Assembly: GCF_016634425.1 (NCBI RefSeq)
Contig: NZ_JAEPES010000003.1
Coordinates: 539,298 to 603,297, forward strand
Origin: Lacisediminihabitans changchengi
Lineage (GTDB): Bacteria > Actinomycetota > Actinomycetes > Actinomycetales > Microbacteriaceae
DNA: 64,000 nucleotides
Direction of reading: 5' to 3'
The notes under the pieces are model-generated. The model was not told the origin of the DNA. It saw nothing but the letters and a program-made list of their open reading frames with translations, and did no database searches. The translations under genes and the position numbers were made by a program. Of the stretch, positions 20,195 through 28,195 are shown piece after piece (position 1 is the stretch's first letter; each line of letters opens with the position of its first letter).

Positions 20195-22294
20195 TCAGAC
20201 GTCGATGCGCTCGCGTGACAACCCTTCCGAGCCGGCGATGATGAAGTCCTTGCGCGGTGCGACGTCGTTTCCCATCAGCAGCTCGAAGACCCTCTCGGCG
20301 TTGGCGGCATCGCCGATCTGCACCCGACGCAGGGTGCGGTGAGCTCGGTCCATGGTCGTGGTGGCCAGCTGGTCTGCGTCCATCTCGCCGAGCCCCTTGT
20401 ACCGCTGGATCGGATCCTGATACCGCTTGTTCGACTTCTTCAGCCCGGCGAGCACGCCATTCAGCTCTGCCTCGGAATAGGTGTAGATCGTCTCGTTCGG
20501 CTTCGACCCCGGGTTCATCACGATCACCCGATGCAGCGGCGGCACCGCGGCGTAGACCCGTCCGTCACGGATCATGTCGGGCATGTAGCGCATGAACAGG
20601 GTGAGCAGCAGCGTACGGATGTGGGCGCCGTCGACATCTGCGTCACTCATGATGATCACCTTGCCGTAGCGAGCTGTGGCGAGGTCGAAGCTGCGTCCCG
20701 AGCCAGCGCCGATCACTTGGATAATCGAGGCGCACTCCGAGTTCGACAGCATGTCGGCCACGGAGGCCTTCTGCACGTTGAGGATCTTGCCGCGGATAGG
20801 CAGCAGAGCCTGGTACTCGCTGTCACGGGCGAGCTTCGCGGTGCCGAGGGCGGAATCACCCTCCACGATGAACAGCTCGCTGTTGGCCACGTCGCTGGAG
20901 CGGCAGTCGACCAGCTTGGCCGGAAGCGAGGAACTCTCCAAGGCGTTCTTTCGGCGCTGGGTCTCCTTGTGGGCGCGGGCGGAAACGCGGGACTTCATCT
21001 CGGCGACGATCTTGTCGAGCACGAGCGATGCCTGGGTCTTGTCGTCGCGTTTCGACGAGCCGAACCGTTCGGCCATGGCCTTGGCGACCACCGCGGACAC
21101 GATGTTGCGCACGGCGGGCGTGCCCAGGATCTCCTTCGTCTGACCCTCGAACTGCGGCTCCGGGAGGCGCACCGTGAGCACAGCGGTGAGGCCGGCGAGG
21201 ATGTCATCCTTCTCCAGCTTGTCGTTGCCGACCTTGAGCCGGCGCGAGTTCTGCTCGACCTGGGCGCGCAGGAACTTGAGCATCCCGGCTTCGAACCCGG
21301 TCTGGTGCGTTCCGCCCTTCGGCGTCGCGATGATGTTGACGTAGCTGCGGAACACCGTGTCGTAGCCGGTGCCCCAGCGCAGGGCGATGTCGACGGTGCA
21401 CTCGCGCTGCAACTCGGTCGCGACCATGTGGCCCTTGTCGTCGAGCACGGGGACCGTCTCGGCGAACGTGCCGGAGCCGGTCATCCGCCAGGTCTCGGTG
21501 ATCGGGGAGTCTGGTGCCAGGAAGTCGACGTATTCGGCGATGCCGCCGTCGAACTTGAACAGCTCGCGGGTGGGCCCCTCGCCGCTCTCGCTCCCCCGTG
21601 CATCGACGATGTCGATGCCGAGGCCGCGCACCAGGAATGCGGTCTGGCGGGCGCGGGCCAGCAGTTCTTCGGTCTGGAAGGTGGCGCCCCTGGTGAAGAT
21701 CTGCGGGTCGGCCCAGTAACGCACGCGGGTGCCGGTGACGTCTTTCTTCACCTTGCCGACGACGGTGAGTTCGCTCCCGGAGATGAAGGGACTGAACGGC
21801 GAATCGGGCTTCGGATCTTTCGGGTCGACATCCGCGAATCGCCCGGGCTCGCCACGATGGAATGACATTGCCCAGGTCTTGCCGTCGCGGTCGACCTCGA
21901 CGTCGAGCCGCTCGGAGAGCGCGTTGACGACCGACGCGCCGACGCCGTGCAGTCCGCCTGATGCCGCGTACGAACCGCTGCCGAACTTTCCGCCGGCGTG
22001 CAACTTGGTGAACACGACCTCGACGCCGGAGAGCCCCGTTTTCGGCTCGATGTCCACCGGGATGCCGCGAGCATGGTCGCGCACCTCCACGCTGGCGTCG
22101 GGGTGCAGGATGACCTCGATGTCCTCGCCATTGCCGCCGAGGGCCTCATCGACCGAGTTGTCGATGATCTCCCACAGGCAGTGCATCAGTCCACGGGAGT
22201 CGGTCGAGCCGATGTACATGCCGGGCCGCTTGCGCACGGCCTCCAGCCCCTCGAGCACCGAAAGATGCCGTGCGGAGTAGTCGGAACTCGCCAC
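20195..22294 (-). CDS. parE: DNA topoisomerase IV subunit B
   Basis: A 699-residue ATPase subunit. The GHKL ATPase domain has EIIDNSVDEALGG (Glu for ATP hydrolysis), VRDHARGIPVD and GGLHGVGASVVNALS. The transducer domain follows, and the TOPRIM domain has ELFIVEGDSALGTAK and IIMSDADVDGAHIRTLLL, whose acidic residues bind Mg. The C-terminus includes the QRYKGLGEMDADQL segment. Length is normal. The partner A subunit is parC at 15637. The pair is annotated as topoisomerase IV because it is dispersed and the A subunit lacks a clear GyrA box; a second gyrase pair near dnaA would confirm this. Confidence 0.93.
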   Translation of the reverse strand: MASSDYSARHLSVLEGLEAVRKRPGMYIGSTDSRGLMHCLWEIIDNSVDEALGGNGEDIEVILHPDASVEVRDHARGIPVDIEPKTGLSGVEVVFTKLHAGGKFGSGSYAASGGLHGVGASVVNALSERLDVEVDRDGKTWAMSFHRGEPGRFADVDPKDPKPDSPFSPFISGSELTVVGKVKKDVTGTRVRYWADPQIFTRGATFQTEELLARARQTAFLVRGLGIDIVDARGSESGEGPTRELFKFDGGIAEYVDFLAPDSPITETWRMTGSGTFAETVPVLDDKGHMVATELQRECTVDIALRWGTGYDTVFRSYVNIIATPKGGTHQTGFEAGMLKFLRAQVEQNSRRLKVGNDKLEKDDILAGLTAVLTVRLPEPQFEGQTKEILGTPAVRNIVSAVVAKAMAERFGSSKRDDKTQASLVLDKIVAEMKSRVSARAHKETQRRKNALESSSLPAKLVDCRSSDVANSELFIVEGDSALGTAKLARDSEYQALLPIRGKILNVQKASVADMLSNSECASIIQVIGAGSGRSFDLATARYGKVIIMSDADVDGAHIRTLLLTLFMRYMPDMIRDGRVYAAVPPLHRVIVMNPGSKPNETIYTYSEAELNGVLAGLKKSNKRYQDPIQRYKGLGEMDADQLATTTMDRAHRTLRRVQIGDAANAERVFELLMGNDVAPRKDFIIAGSEGLSRERIDV

Positions 22295-22549
22295 GTGTGT
22301 TCTCCTTTACGCGGGCCGAGCCTCCCGACCGATCGAAAAGCCGGTCATGAGGAATGACGGGGAGGCGGACCGCGTTCAAGACTAATGAAGCAAGGGGCAT
22401 CTCTCGGCACCCGACACCCCCCGACCCCAGTGGTACCGGTCGGGCTACGCGTTCAGCGAAATAGTGGACGTTTGTCCCACCGGCGAAACATCCGCGTGCT
22501 TGTATAGAACAACGTCACACCGACCCGTACGAAAGTGGAGGAGCATCTC

Positions 22550-22777
22550 ATGTCACAGATCGCACCCGAAACGACTGCAGTTGACCTCGGCTCCAGCCAC
22601 GAACTCACCGCCGCCGACCGTTGCGACAGCTGCGGCGCCCAGGCCTACATCCGTGTTGCCATCGGTGAGAGCGAACTCCTGTTCTGCGCCCACCACGGCA
22701 AGAAGTACCAGGAGAAGCTGTCGACGATCGCCAGCGACTGGCACGACGAGTCGGCTCGCCTGCTCGAGAACAAGTAG
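22550..22777 (+). CDS. Small zinc-ribbon-like protein (DUF7455 type)
   Basis: A 75-residue protein with CDSCGAQAYIRV and LLFCAHHGKKY, a Cys2-Cys-His arrangement likely to bind one zinc. The family is widespread in Actinobacteria near sigA and parE and has no known function. The ATG at 22550 is chosen because GGAGGAGC lies 7 bases upstream; an in-frame ATG five codons earlier overlaps that site. A TATAGA hexamer at 22503-22508 is a plausible -10, giving a leader of about 40 bases. Confidence 0.85.
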   Translation: MSQIAPETTAVDLGSSHELTAADRCDSCGAQAYIRVAIGESELLFCAHHGKKYQEKLSTIASDWHDESARLLENK

Positions 22778-22796
22778 CGCTCACCCACGATCTTCA

Positions 22797-22828
22797 CGAA
22801 ACGCCTCGGCTTCGGCCGGGGCGTTTCG
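22797..22828. terminator. Bidirectional hairpin between convergent genes
   Basis: CGAAACGCCTCGGC pairs with GCCGGGGCGTTTCG (one G-T wobble) around a TTCG tetraloop. It lies between the zinc-ribbon gene (+) and the alanine-racemase-like gene (-) and can serve both. Confidence 0.85.
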
Positions 22829-22831
22829 TCG

Positions 22832-23917
22832 TTAACCCTTCGGATACGACCGAGGGATGTCTGCGCTCAGGCGAGTGACGATCTCCTCGCCGATCGTGCC
22901 GGTCGCGTCCGCCCACTCCTGAAGCGTCGCCTCGCCCCGGGTCCCAGGACCGAACAGCACCGCCTCGTCGCCACGCTGCAGCTCACCATTGGGGTCCGCG
23001 AGTCCGATCCAGTCCAGCCCGACATCGGCCACCGGAAATCGCCGACCGTTTACCGCGACGGAGACCCGCCCCGCAGCCGCGCTCGAGATACCGTCGCCCG
23101 ACCCGATCGCCAGTCGGGCCGTGCCGTCGTCACTCGCGTATACGGTCGCCGTCAGTGTCATCACCGGGGTGAGGCCGAGTTCTCCCGGGGTGATCCCGCC
23201 GCCGGGCGAGATGCCGTACCCGAAGGCTCCGACCCGCACCAGGTCGAGCCGCGAGTCCGCCCGGAAGTACGACGCCGCACTGGCCGCGAGGTGCCGCAGT
23301 TGCGGTTCGGCGCCGACCGCCTGGGCCACCGCCACGGCCGCGTGGAAGCGGCTGATGGCATCCGTGTCTTCTTCGTCGGAGGCCTCGGCGATATGGGTCC
23401 AGATGCCTACGAGGTCGACGCTCTCGCGCACCAGCACGGCGCGCTCGACGACGGCCGGCCAGTGCTCCGGGCTGACACCGTTGCGGTGCAACCCGGTGTC
23501 GATCTTGAGGTGCACGCGGGCGCGGCGACCATCGGACCGAGCGGATGCCGCTGCCGCGATGCGGTTCAGCTCGTCCAGAGACGAGACACCGAGATCGATC
23601 CCCGCGGCGACCGCCGCCGTGAGGTCGTCATCTGGCGCGAGCAACCAGGCGAAGATCAGCACCTCCTCGCCGATGCCGGAGTCGCGCAGCCGCAACGACG
23701 TGTCGATGTCGAGAGCGCCGAGGGCGGTGATCCCGGCATCGAGTGCGGCGTGAGCGATCGGCAGCAGGCCGTGACCGTATCCGTCGCTCTTCAGCACCGC
23801 CATCACCTCGGCCGGCGCGACGCGGGTGCGGATGGCGTCGAGGTTCTGCGCGTACGCGGACAGGTCGACGGTGATGCGCGGGGGCATCACCTGGGAGATG
23901 CCGAGCTCGTCGTTCAT
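22832..23917 (-). CDS. Alanine-racemase-like protein keeping the PLP barrel but lacking the catalytic-tyrosine loop
   Basis: A 361-residue protein of alanine racemase fold. The PLP barrel is complete: Lys43 in MAVLKSDGYGHG forms the Schiff base, with KIDTGLHRNG (138-147), HLAASAAS (209-216) and VRVGAFGYGISP (228-239), where Arg and Tyr hold the phosphate. In the C-terminal domain MTLTATVY (253-260) runs directly into ASDDGTARLAIGSGDG, so about 20 residues with the usual VSYGxTY catalytic-tyrosine motif are missing, and the usual GYADG is GSGDG. It ends IPRSY as in true racemases. Its ATG overlaps the stop of the upstream homologue (ATGA) and has GAGGAG before it. Alone it should lack the second catalytic base. 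Confidence 0.88.
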   Translation of the reverse strand: MNDELGISQVMPPRITVDLSAYAQNLDAIRTRVAPAEVMAVLKSDGYGHGLLPIAHAALDAGITALGALDIDTSLRLRDSGIGEEVLIFAWLLAPDDDLTAAVAAGIDLGVSSLDELNRIAAAASARSDGRRARVHLKIDTGLHRNGVSPEHWPAVVERAVLVRESVDLVGIWTHIAEASDEEDTDAISRFHAAVAVAQAVGAEPQLRHLAASAASYFRADSRLDLVRVGAFGYGISPGGGITPGELGLTPVMTLTATVYASDDGTARLAIGSGDGISSAAAGRVSVAVNGRRFPVADVGLDWIGLADPNGELQRGDEAVLFGPGTRGEATLQEWADATGTIGEEIVTRLSADIPRSYPKG

Positions 23918-24576
23918 GCGTAACTCCTCGGCAAATGAAGCCCGATGACCGCGGTGACCTCGGCAGGAGGGCGCCCGATCGATGCGGCCCACTCCCGGAC
24001 GTGCGGGTCTCCAGCGGCCGGGTCACCGAACACGACCGCCTCGTCGCCGACCTGGGCGGTGTCGTCGCCTAGTTCCAGCACGAGCGCGTTCATGGCCACG
24101 CGTCCGACGATGCGGCGCTGCGTGCCGTTCAACAGCAGGCTCGCAGTGTTGCTGGCCGAGCGGTCCAACCCGTCCGCGTAGCCAATGCCGACCAGGGCGA
24201 GGTTCGTTCGAGCGGTGGCGCGGTATGTGAGGCCGTAGGAGACACCCTCCCCTGCATCGATGGTCTTGGTGGCGACGACCACGGCAGACACGCGCATCGC
24301 CGGGCGGAGGGCCGGGTCATCCGTCATTCCATACAGGGCCAGGTTGGACTCGCCACGCTCACCATCGATGGAAGTCGCACCGGCTTCCGTGGCGACGCGG
24401 GCGACCTCGGCAGCGCCGTGGCCGTAGCCATCTGCCGAAACGTCGGCGAGCACCGGTCGCCCGCGGGAGAGCAACACCGCGGTGTTGTGGCGAATTGCCT
24501 CCAAATCGACGCGCAGCCGATGCCGGCCGACGGGCGCGGGTTCGACACCGAGCGCGTGGCGGTGGGAGGACTGCAT
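23914..24576 (-). CDS. Short alanine-racemase-like protein keeping the tyrosine domain but lacking the PLP lysine and most of the barrel
   Basis: A 220-residue protein against about 370 for normal racemases. The first strand-helix of the barrel is retained, but the PLP lysine motif reads ADVSADGYGHG, with Ser47 in place of Lys. The sequence then jumps from VATEAGATSI to ALYGMTDDPALRPAMRV, omitting about 150 residues of barrel. The C-terminal domain is well kept: GEGVSYGLTY with catalytic-type Tyr114, LVGIGYADG, RRIVGRVAMN and LHLPRSYA. TATTCT lies 6 bases before the chosen ATG, implying a leaderless start. The stop overlaps the next gene by four bases. With its neighbour it would complete one full active site across a heterodimer. 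Confidence 0.87.
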   Translation of the reverse strand: MQSSHRHALGVEPAPVGRHRLRVDLEAIRHNTAVLLSRGRPVLADVSADGYGHGAAEVARVATEAGATSIDGERGESNLALYGMTDDPALRPAMRVSAVVVATKTIDAGEGVSYGLTYRATARTNLALVGIGYADGLDRSASNTASLLLNGTQRRIVGRVAMNALVLELGDDTAQVGDEAVVFGDPAAGDPHVREWAASIGRPPAEVTAVIGLHLPRSYA

Positions 24577-24582
24577 GCCTCG

Positions 24583-24588
24583 AGAATA
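24583..24588 (-). promoter_or_regulatory. -10 box of the racemase-like operon (TATTCT, 6 bases from ATG)
   Basis: TATTCT on the minus strand, 6 bases before the ATG of the short racemase homologue; the operon mRNA is predicted to be leaderless. Confidence 0.55.
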
Positions 24589-24645
24589 CGGTGTCGGCCA
24601 TTCGCCGTGCCGAAGCCGGGCGGGAGGAGCCCAGCGCCCGAACGG

Positions 24646-24651
24646 TAGAAT
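24646..24651 (+). promoter_or_regulatory. -10 box of the ATP-grasp gene (TAGAAT)
   Basis: TAGAAT lies 40 bases before the GTG of the ATP-grasp gene. Here a Shine-Dalgarno-like GGGAGAA is present, so this side of the divergent promoter gives a conventional leader. Confidence 0.5.
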
Positions 24652-24691
24652 CGTCTGGCACACGCCGGCCACCGACGGGAGAACGACCACC

Positions 24692-25714
24692 GTGACAGCA
24701 CAGGGCCTCGGCCTCAAGAACCGCCTCAGCTACCTGGGGCGTCGCGCCCGAGGCTTCGATGCGGCCTCCGTACTGCAGCGTTCCCGCGAGGTCGGCGCAC
24801 GGTTCGGCAAGCCGACCCCGGTCGTCTTCGCCGACATGCTCTGGTCGGCGGCGTTCAAGAACACGGCGTTCCAGGACTACGTCGATTACGACTTCGCGAT
24901 GCTCACCGCCACCGAGCGCGAGACCTTCATGACGCACTCGCTGTCGAACCACATCGCCATGAAGTACGACCAGCCCGAATTCCGCTCGCTGTTCCACGAC
25001 AAGCTGGAGTTCAACCACAAGTTCGCCGACCTGCTCGGTCGCGGCTGGATCGATGTGCGAGAGTCGTCAGTCGATCAGATCCGCGACTTCGTGCTCGCCC
25101 ACGAGAAGGTCATGGGCAAGGTACCGTTCAGCGACTCCGGCCACGGCGTCGAGCGCTACGAAGCAACGGATGTCGTCGACTGGCAGAAGTTCCGCGCCCA
25201 GCTGCTCGCCAAGGGCCAGACCCTGCTCGAGGAGTACATCACCCAGCACCCCACGCTGGCCGCGATCTGCCCCGGCACCGCCAACACCACGCGGGTCACC
25301 ACGTTCTTCGACGGCACCGACACCCACGTGCTCTCGATGGCGCAGAAGTTCGGGCGGGGCGCTGCGAGCGACCAACAGACCTTCGGCGGCTTCTACACGA
25401 TGCTCGACCTGCAGGGTCACTCGCGCGGCGCCGGCTATGACTCGCACGACAACGTGTACAAGACCCACCCGGAGTCCGGCGTCTCGATCGTCGACTTCCA
25501 GCTCCCGATGGTCGACGAACTGTTCGCCTTCATCGACAAGGCCGCCCGGGTGGTGCCGCAGATCCAATACGTCGGCTGGGACATCGTCATCGGCGAGACC
25601 GGTCCGGTGCTGGTAGAGGGCAACTGGGCGGCTGGGGTCTACGAGAACAAGCCAAGCGTCACCGGTATCCGCACCGGCAGCCGCCCGCGCTTCCGCGAGT
25701 TCGTCGGCTTCTAG
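24692..25714 (+). CDS. Sugar-transfer-associated-type ATP-grasp ligase
   Basis: A 340-residue protein of the ATP-grasp fold. Visible motifs are LLEEYITQHPTLAAI (adenine-contacting Glu region), NTTRVTTFF, and GWDIVIGETGPVLVEGNW, whose Asp, Glu and Asn match the Mg-ATP ligands of the family. The pattern fits the sugar-transfer-associated ATP-grasp group, whose substrates are not well known; ATP-grasp enzymes generally join a carboxylate to an amine. It starts with GTG at 24692 (GGGAGAA about 9 bases upstream). The gene is divergent from the two racemase-like genes across 115 bases, which suggests use of a D-amino acid made by them, but that is inference. Confidence 0.85.
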   Translation: MTAQGLGLKNRLSYLGRRARGFDAASVLQRSREVGARFGKPTPVVFADMLWSAAFKNTAFQDYVDYDFAMLTATERETFMTHSLSNHIAMKYDQPEFRSLFHDKLEFNHKFADLLGRGWIDVRESSVDQIRDFVLAHEKVMGKVPFSDSGHGVERYEATDVVDWQKFRAQLLAKGQTLLEEYITQHPTLAAICPGTANTTRVTTFFDGTDTHVLSMAQKFGRGAASDQQTFGGFYTMLDLQGHSRGAGYDSHDNVYKTHPESGVSIVDFQLPMVDELFAFIDKAARVVPQIQYVGWDIVIGETGPVLVEGNWAAGVYENKPSVTGIRTGSRPRFREFVGF

Positions 25715-25750
25715 CCGAGAGAGTCATCCGGGCGTCCGCGCCGCCACCGA

Positions 25751-26479
25751 TCAGCGTGCCCGGCGGATCACGCCTAGCGGCGTGCTCTCGTGCCCCTGAC
25801 CGAGTGGGTTGTCGCCCAACACCTTCTCCATCGCGCGATCGGTGGCCCGATCCACGGTGGAGCCCAGGATGTTGCCACCGAAGTCATTGATGTCGACGAT
25901 GAGCACCTCCACCGGGGTCGCCAGCGCGCTCTGCAGCCGCTTCGCCACCTCCGCCGGACGTGACGGCGCGAGCACCACCTGAGAGTTGTACGGCGGGATG
26001 GTGCCGCTGGTCGGGCCGTCGATGCCGCGGGCCTTCGGCCCGGCCACGCGGTAGAAGTCGCCGGAACGACCGAGCTTCTTCGTCACGGCGGCAACCGCTG
26101 CGGCGAAGAGAATGCGCGGCACTCCACATTCACGCAGCGCCATCTCCATGGTCTGCGGCAGGCCTAGGCCGATGCCGGACGGGGTCTTGGTGACGTAGCG
26201 CGACAGACGCACGGCCAGCGGTCGCGCCTGGATCGAGTCGACCGGATAGGCCCGGCCCTGGGTGATGGCCACGATCTTCTCGGTGACGAAGAGGAGGTCG
26301 CCTGCCTCGATCACGGGGTCGGCAAAGGAGGTGACGACCTCGACAATGTCATCGTCAGGGCCGACCAGGCGGGTCTTGATCGGGATCCGCGAATAGCGCA
26401 CGCCATCCACGATGGTCTCGAGCTTCTTGCCGTCGTTCGCGGCGGGCTGGGAGGCTGCGGGAGTGTTGTCGGCGACCAT
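25751..26479 (-). CDS. CofE-like (F420-0:gamma-glutamyl ligase family) protein
   Basis: A 242-residue protein of the CofE fold. It has IPIKTRLVGPDDDIVEVV near the start, AGDLLFVTEKIVAITQGRAYP, and VLIVDINDFGGNILGST near the end, all typical of the family, which forms amide bonds with GTP and divalent metals. No other F420 genes (fbiA, fbiC) lie nearby, so participation in F420 synthesis is not supported by context. It is convergent with the ATP-grasp gene and lies 150 bases downstream of sigA. An alternative is a ligase acting on another glutamyl acceptor, such as a peptidoglycan precursor. Confidence 0.8.
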   Translation of the reverse strand: MVADNTPAASQPAANDGKKLETIVDGVRYSRIPIKTRLVGPDDDIVEVVTSFADPVIEAGDLLFVTEKIVAITQGRAYPVDSIQARPLAVRLSRYVTKTPSGIGLGLPQTMEMALRECGVPRILFAAAVAAVTKKLGRSGDFYRVAGPKARGIDGPTSGTIPPYNSQVVLAPSRPAEVAKRLQSALATPVEVLIVDINDFGGNILGSTVDRATDRAMEKVLGDNPLGQGHESTPLGVIRRAR

Positions 26480-26577
26480 TGAGTCACATCCGTTTCAGTG
26501 GTTCTGCGTGTGTGGAGTCCAGCGGAGCACGTTCCCCCGTGGCCGACTATCGAGCCTACAGAGCGGTGCATGCAGAA

Positions 26578-26607
26578 ACGCGCCGACGGTGATGCCCGTC
26601 GGCGCGT
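26578..26607 (-). terminator. Terminator hairpin of sigA
   Basis: A perfect 12-bp stem, ACGCGCCGACGG with CCGTCGGCGCGT, around a 6-base loop, 24 bases beyond the sigA stop. Confidence 0.85.
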
Positions 26608-26631
26608 CTCTAGGTATAGCTGAGTGTCGAT

Positions 26632-27951
26632 TTACTCGAGGTAGTCGCGCAGCGACTGCGACCGCGAGGGGTGGCGCAACTTCGCCATGGTCTTCGACTC
26701 GATCTGGCGGATGCGCTCGCGCGTCACACCGAACGTGTCGCCGATCTGGTCGAGAGTCTTCGGCATGCCGTCACCCAGACCGAAGCGCATGCGGATGACG
26801 CCCGCCTCGCGCTCGGAGAGGGAGTCGAGCAGCGACTCCAGCTGCTTCTGCAACATGGTGAAGCCCACGGCATCCGCGGGCACGACTGCCTCGGTGTCCT
26901 CGATCAGGTCGCCGAACTCGCTGTCGCCGTCCTCACCGAGCGGGGTGTGCAGCGAGATCGGCTCGCGACCGTACTTCTGCACCTCGATGACCTTCTCCGG
27001 GGTCATGTCGAGCTCACGGCTCAACTCTTCCGGGGTGGGCTCGCGACCGAGGTCCTGCAGCATCTGGCGCTGAACGCGGGCCAGCTTGTTGATGACCTCG
27101 ACCATGTGCACAGGGATGCGGATGGTGCGGGCCTGGTCGGCCATGGCGCGGGTGATCGCCTGGCGGATCCACCAGGTCGCATAGGTGGAGAACTTGAAGC
27201 CCTTGGTGTAGTCGAACTTCTCGACGGCACGGATGAGGCCCAGGTTGCCCTCCTGGATCAGGTCGAGGAACTGCATACCGCGACCGGTGTAACGCTTGGC
27301 CAGGGAGACCACGAGACGGAGGTTGGCGCCGAGCAGGTGGCTCTTGGCACGCTGGCCGTCTTTGGCGACCCAGGACAACTCGCGACCGAGCGAGGACTTC
27401 AGCTCGGCCGGCGCCATCTGGGAGAGCTTGTCTTCGGCGAACAGACCGGCCTCGATGCGCATCGCGAGCTCGACCTCTTCGGCCGCGTTCAACAGGGCGA
27501 CCTTACCGATCTGCTTCAGGTAGTCCTTGACCGGGTCGGCCGTAGCTCCCGTGATGGCGGACGAATAGACGGGAACCTCGTCTTCATCGTCCACAAGGGA
27601 GAGCACGAGCGCGCCACTGGGAAGGACCTCGGGGGCCTTCTCCGTCTTACTCTCGGTCTCTTCCGTTTCTTCGGCGTCTTCCGCGCTGTCGTCCTTCACG
27701 TCGTCGACGACGACAACCACCTCGACGTCGTCATCGATCTCTTCGCCGTCGGGCCCGTCATCCGTGGCCTTCGCCTTGGTGGCGCGCTTGGCCGGAGCCT
27801 TCGCGGGTGCCTTGGCCTTCGCGGCCGCGGTCTTGGGCGCCGCCTTCGCGCGGGCGGTGGTCTTCTTGGGGGCAGCGGCCGTGGGGTCGACGCTGACCTC
27901 TTCGACCGCCTCGGACTCTACGAGAGCCGCGGACTTTGCTGTGGTAGCCAT
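26632..27951 (-). CDS. sigA: Principal RNA polymerase sigma factor
   Basis: A 439-residue sigma-70 group 1 protein. The first 150 residues are low complexity: Lys/Ala/Pro repeats ([17 protein letters not shown]) then an acidic stretch. Region 1.2 contains [25 protein letters not shown]; region 2 has [57 protein letters not shown]; region 3 and region 4 ([41 protein letters not shown]) complete the protein. The ATG of [10 protein letters not shown] is preferred; the open frame extends 40 codons into the tandem repeats at 28015-28056. It directs transcription of most housekeeping genes. Confidence 0.97.
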   Translation of the reverse strand: MATTAKSAALVESEAVEEVSVDPTAAAPKKTTARAKAAPKTAAAKAKAPAKAPAKRATKAKATDDGPDGEEIDDDVEVVVVVDDVKDDSAEDAEETEETESKTEKAPEVLPSGALVLSLVDDEDEVPVYSSAITGATADPVKDYLKQIGKVALLNAAEEVELAMRIEAGLFAEDKLSQMAPAELKSSLGRELSWVAKDGQRAKSHLLGANLRLVVSLAKRYTGRGMQFLDLIQEGNLGLIRAVEKFDYTKGFKFSTYATWWIRQAITRAMADQARTIRIPVHMVEVINKLARVQRQMLQDLGREPTPEELSRELDMTPEKVIEVQKYGREPISLHTPLGEDGDSEFGDLIEDTEAVVPADAVGFTMLQKQLESLLDSLSEREAGVIRMRFGLGDGMPKTLDQIGDTFGVTRERIRQIESKTMAKLRHPSRSQSLRDYLE

Positions 27952-28014
27952 GTGGGCACCTTCCGATCGGGGTGTTGCTGCATGCGGGGCAGCGGGTGAA
28001 GCAAGTGGAACTAG

Positions 28015-28056
28015 AGCAGTTTTTGGACAGCAGTTTTTGGACAGCAGTTTTTGGAC
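28015..28056. repeat. Three 14-bp tandem repeats upstream of sigA
   Basis: AGCAGTTTTTGGAC occurs three times without variation (28015-28028, 28029-28042, 28043-28056), 64 bases upstream of the sigA ATG. On the sigA strand each unit reads GTCCAAAAACTGCT. Confidence 0.9.
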
Positions 28057-28059
28057 AGC

Positions 28060-28137
28060 ATTAAGACCCATGTCAAGTCCTGGGCGCGAGCACCATGAAG
28101 GTACGAACGATCCCCGAGGTCAAGAACGGGTCTTAAT
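28060..28137. promoter_or_regulatory. Inverted repeat ATTAAGACCC / GGGTCTTAAT in the sigA upstream region
   Basis: Perfect 10-bp arms (28060-28069 and 28128-28137) enclose 58 bases that contain two GTCAAG copies. On the sigA strand TTGACA occurs at 28071-28076, next to one arm. This could be a distal promoter or operator; no -10 is convincing. Confidence 0.45.
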
Positions 28138-28195
28138 CCAATTATTGCATGGTTTTCCCGTGCCCCTTGCCAACTTCGGGCGATGTGGCTATAAG

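Noticed and set aside
25751..26479. Part of a coenzyme F420 biosynthesis cluster
   Set aside because: The protein has the CofE fold, but no fbiA, fbiC, or other F420 gene is nearby, and the neighbours point to amino-acid racemisation and ligation. The family name alone was not taken as function.
28015..28056. A short CRISPR array
   Set aside because: The three units are directly adjacent with no spacers and no cas genes are in the window; it is a simple tandem repeat. The same reasoning excludes the repeats at 41499-41558.
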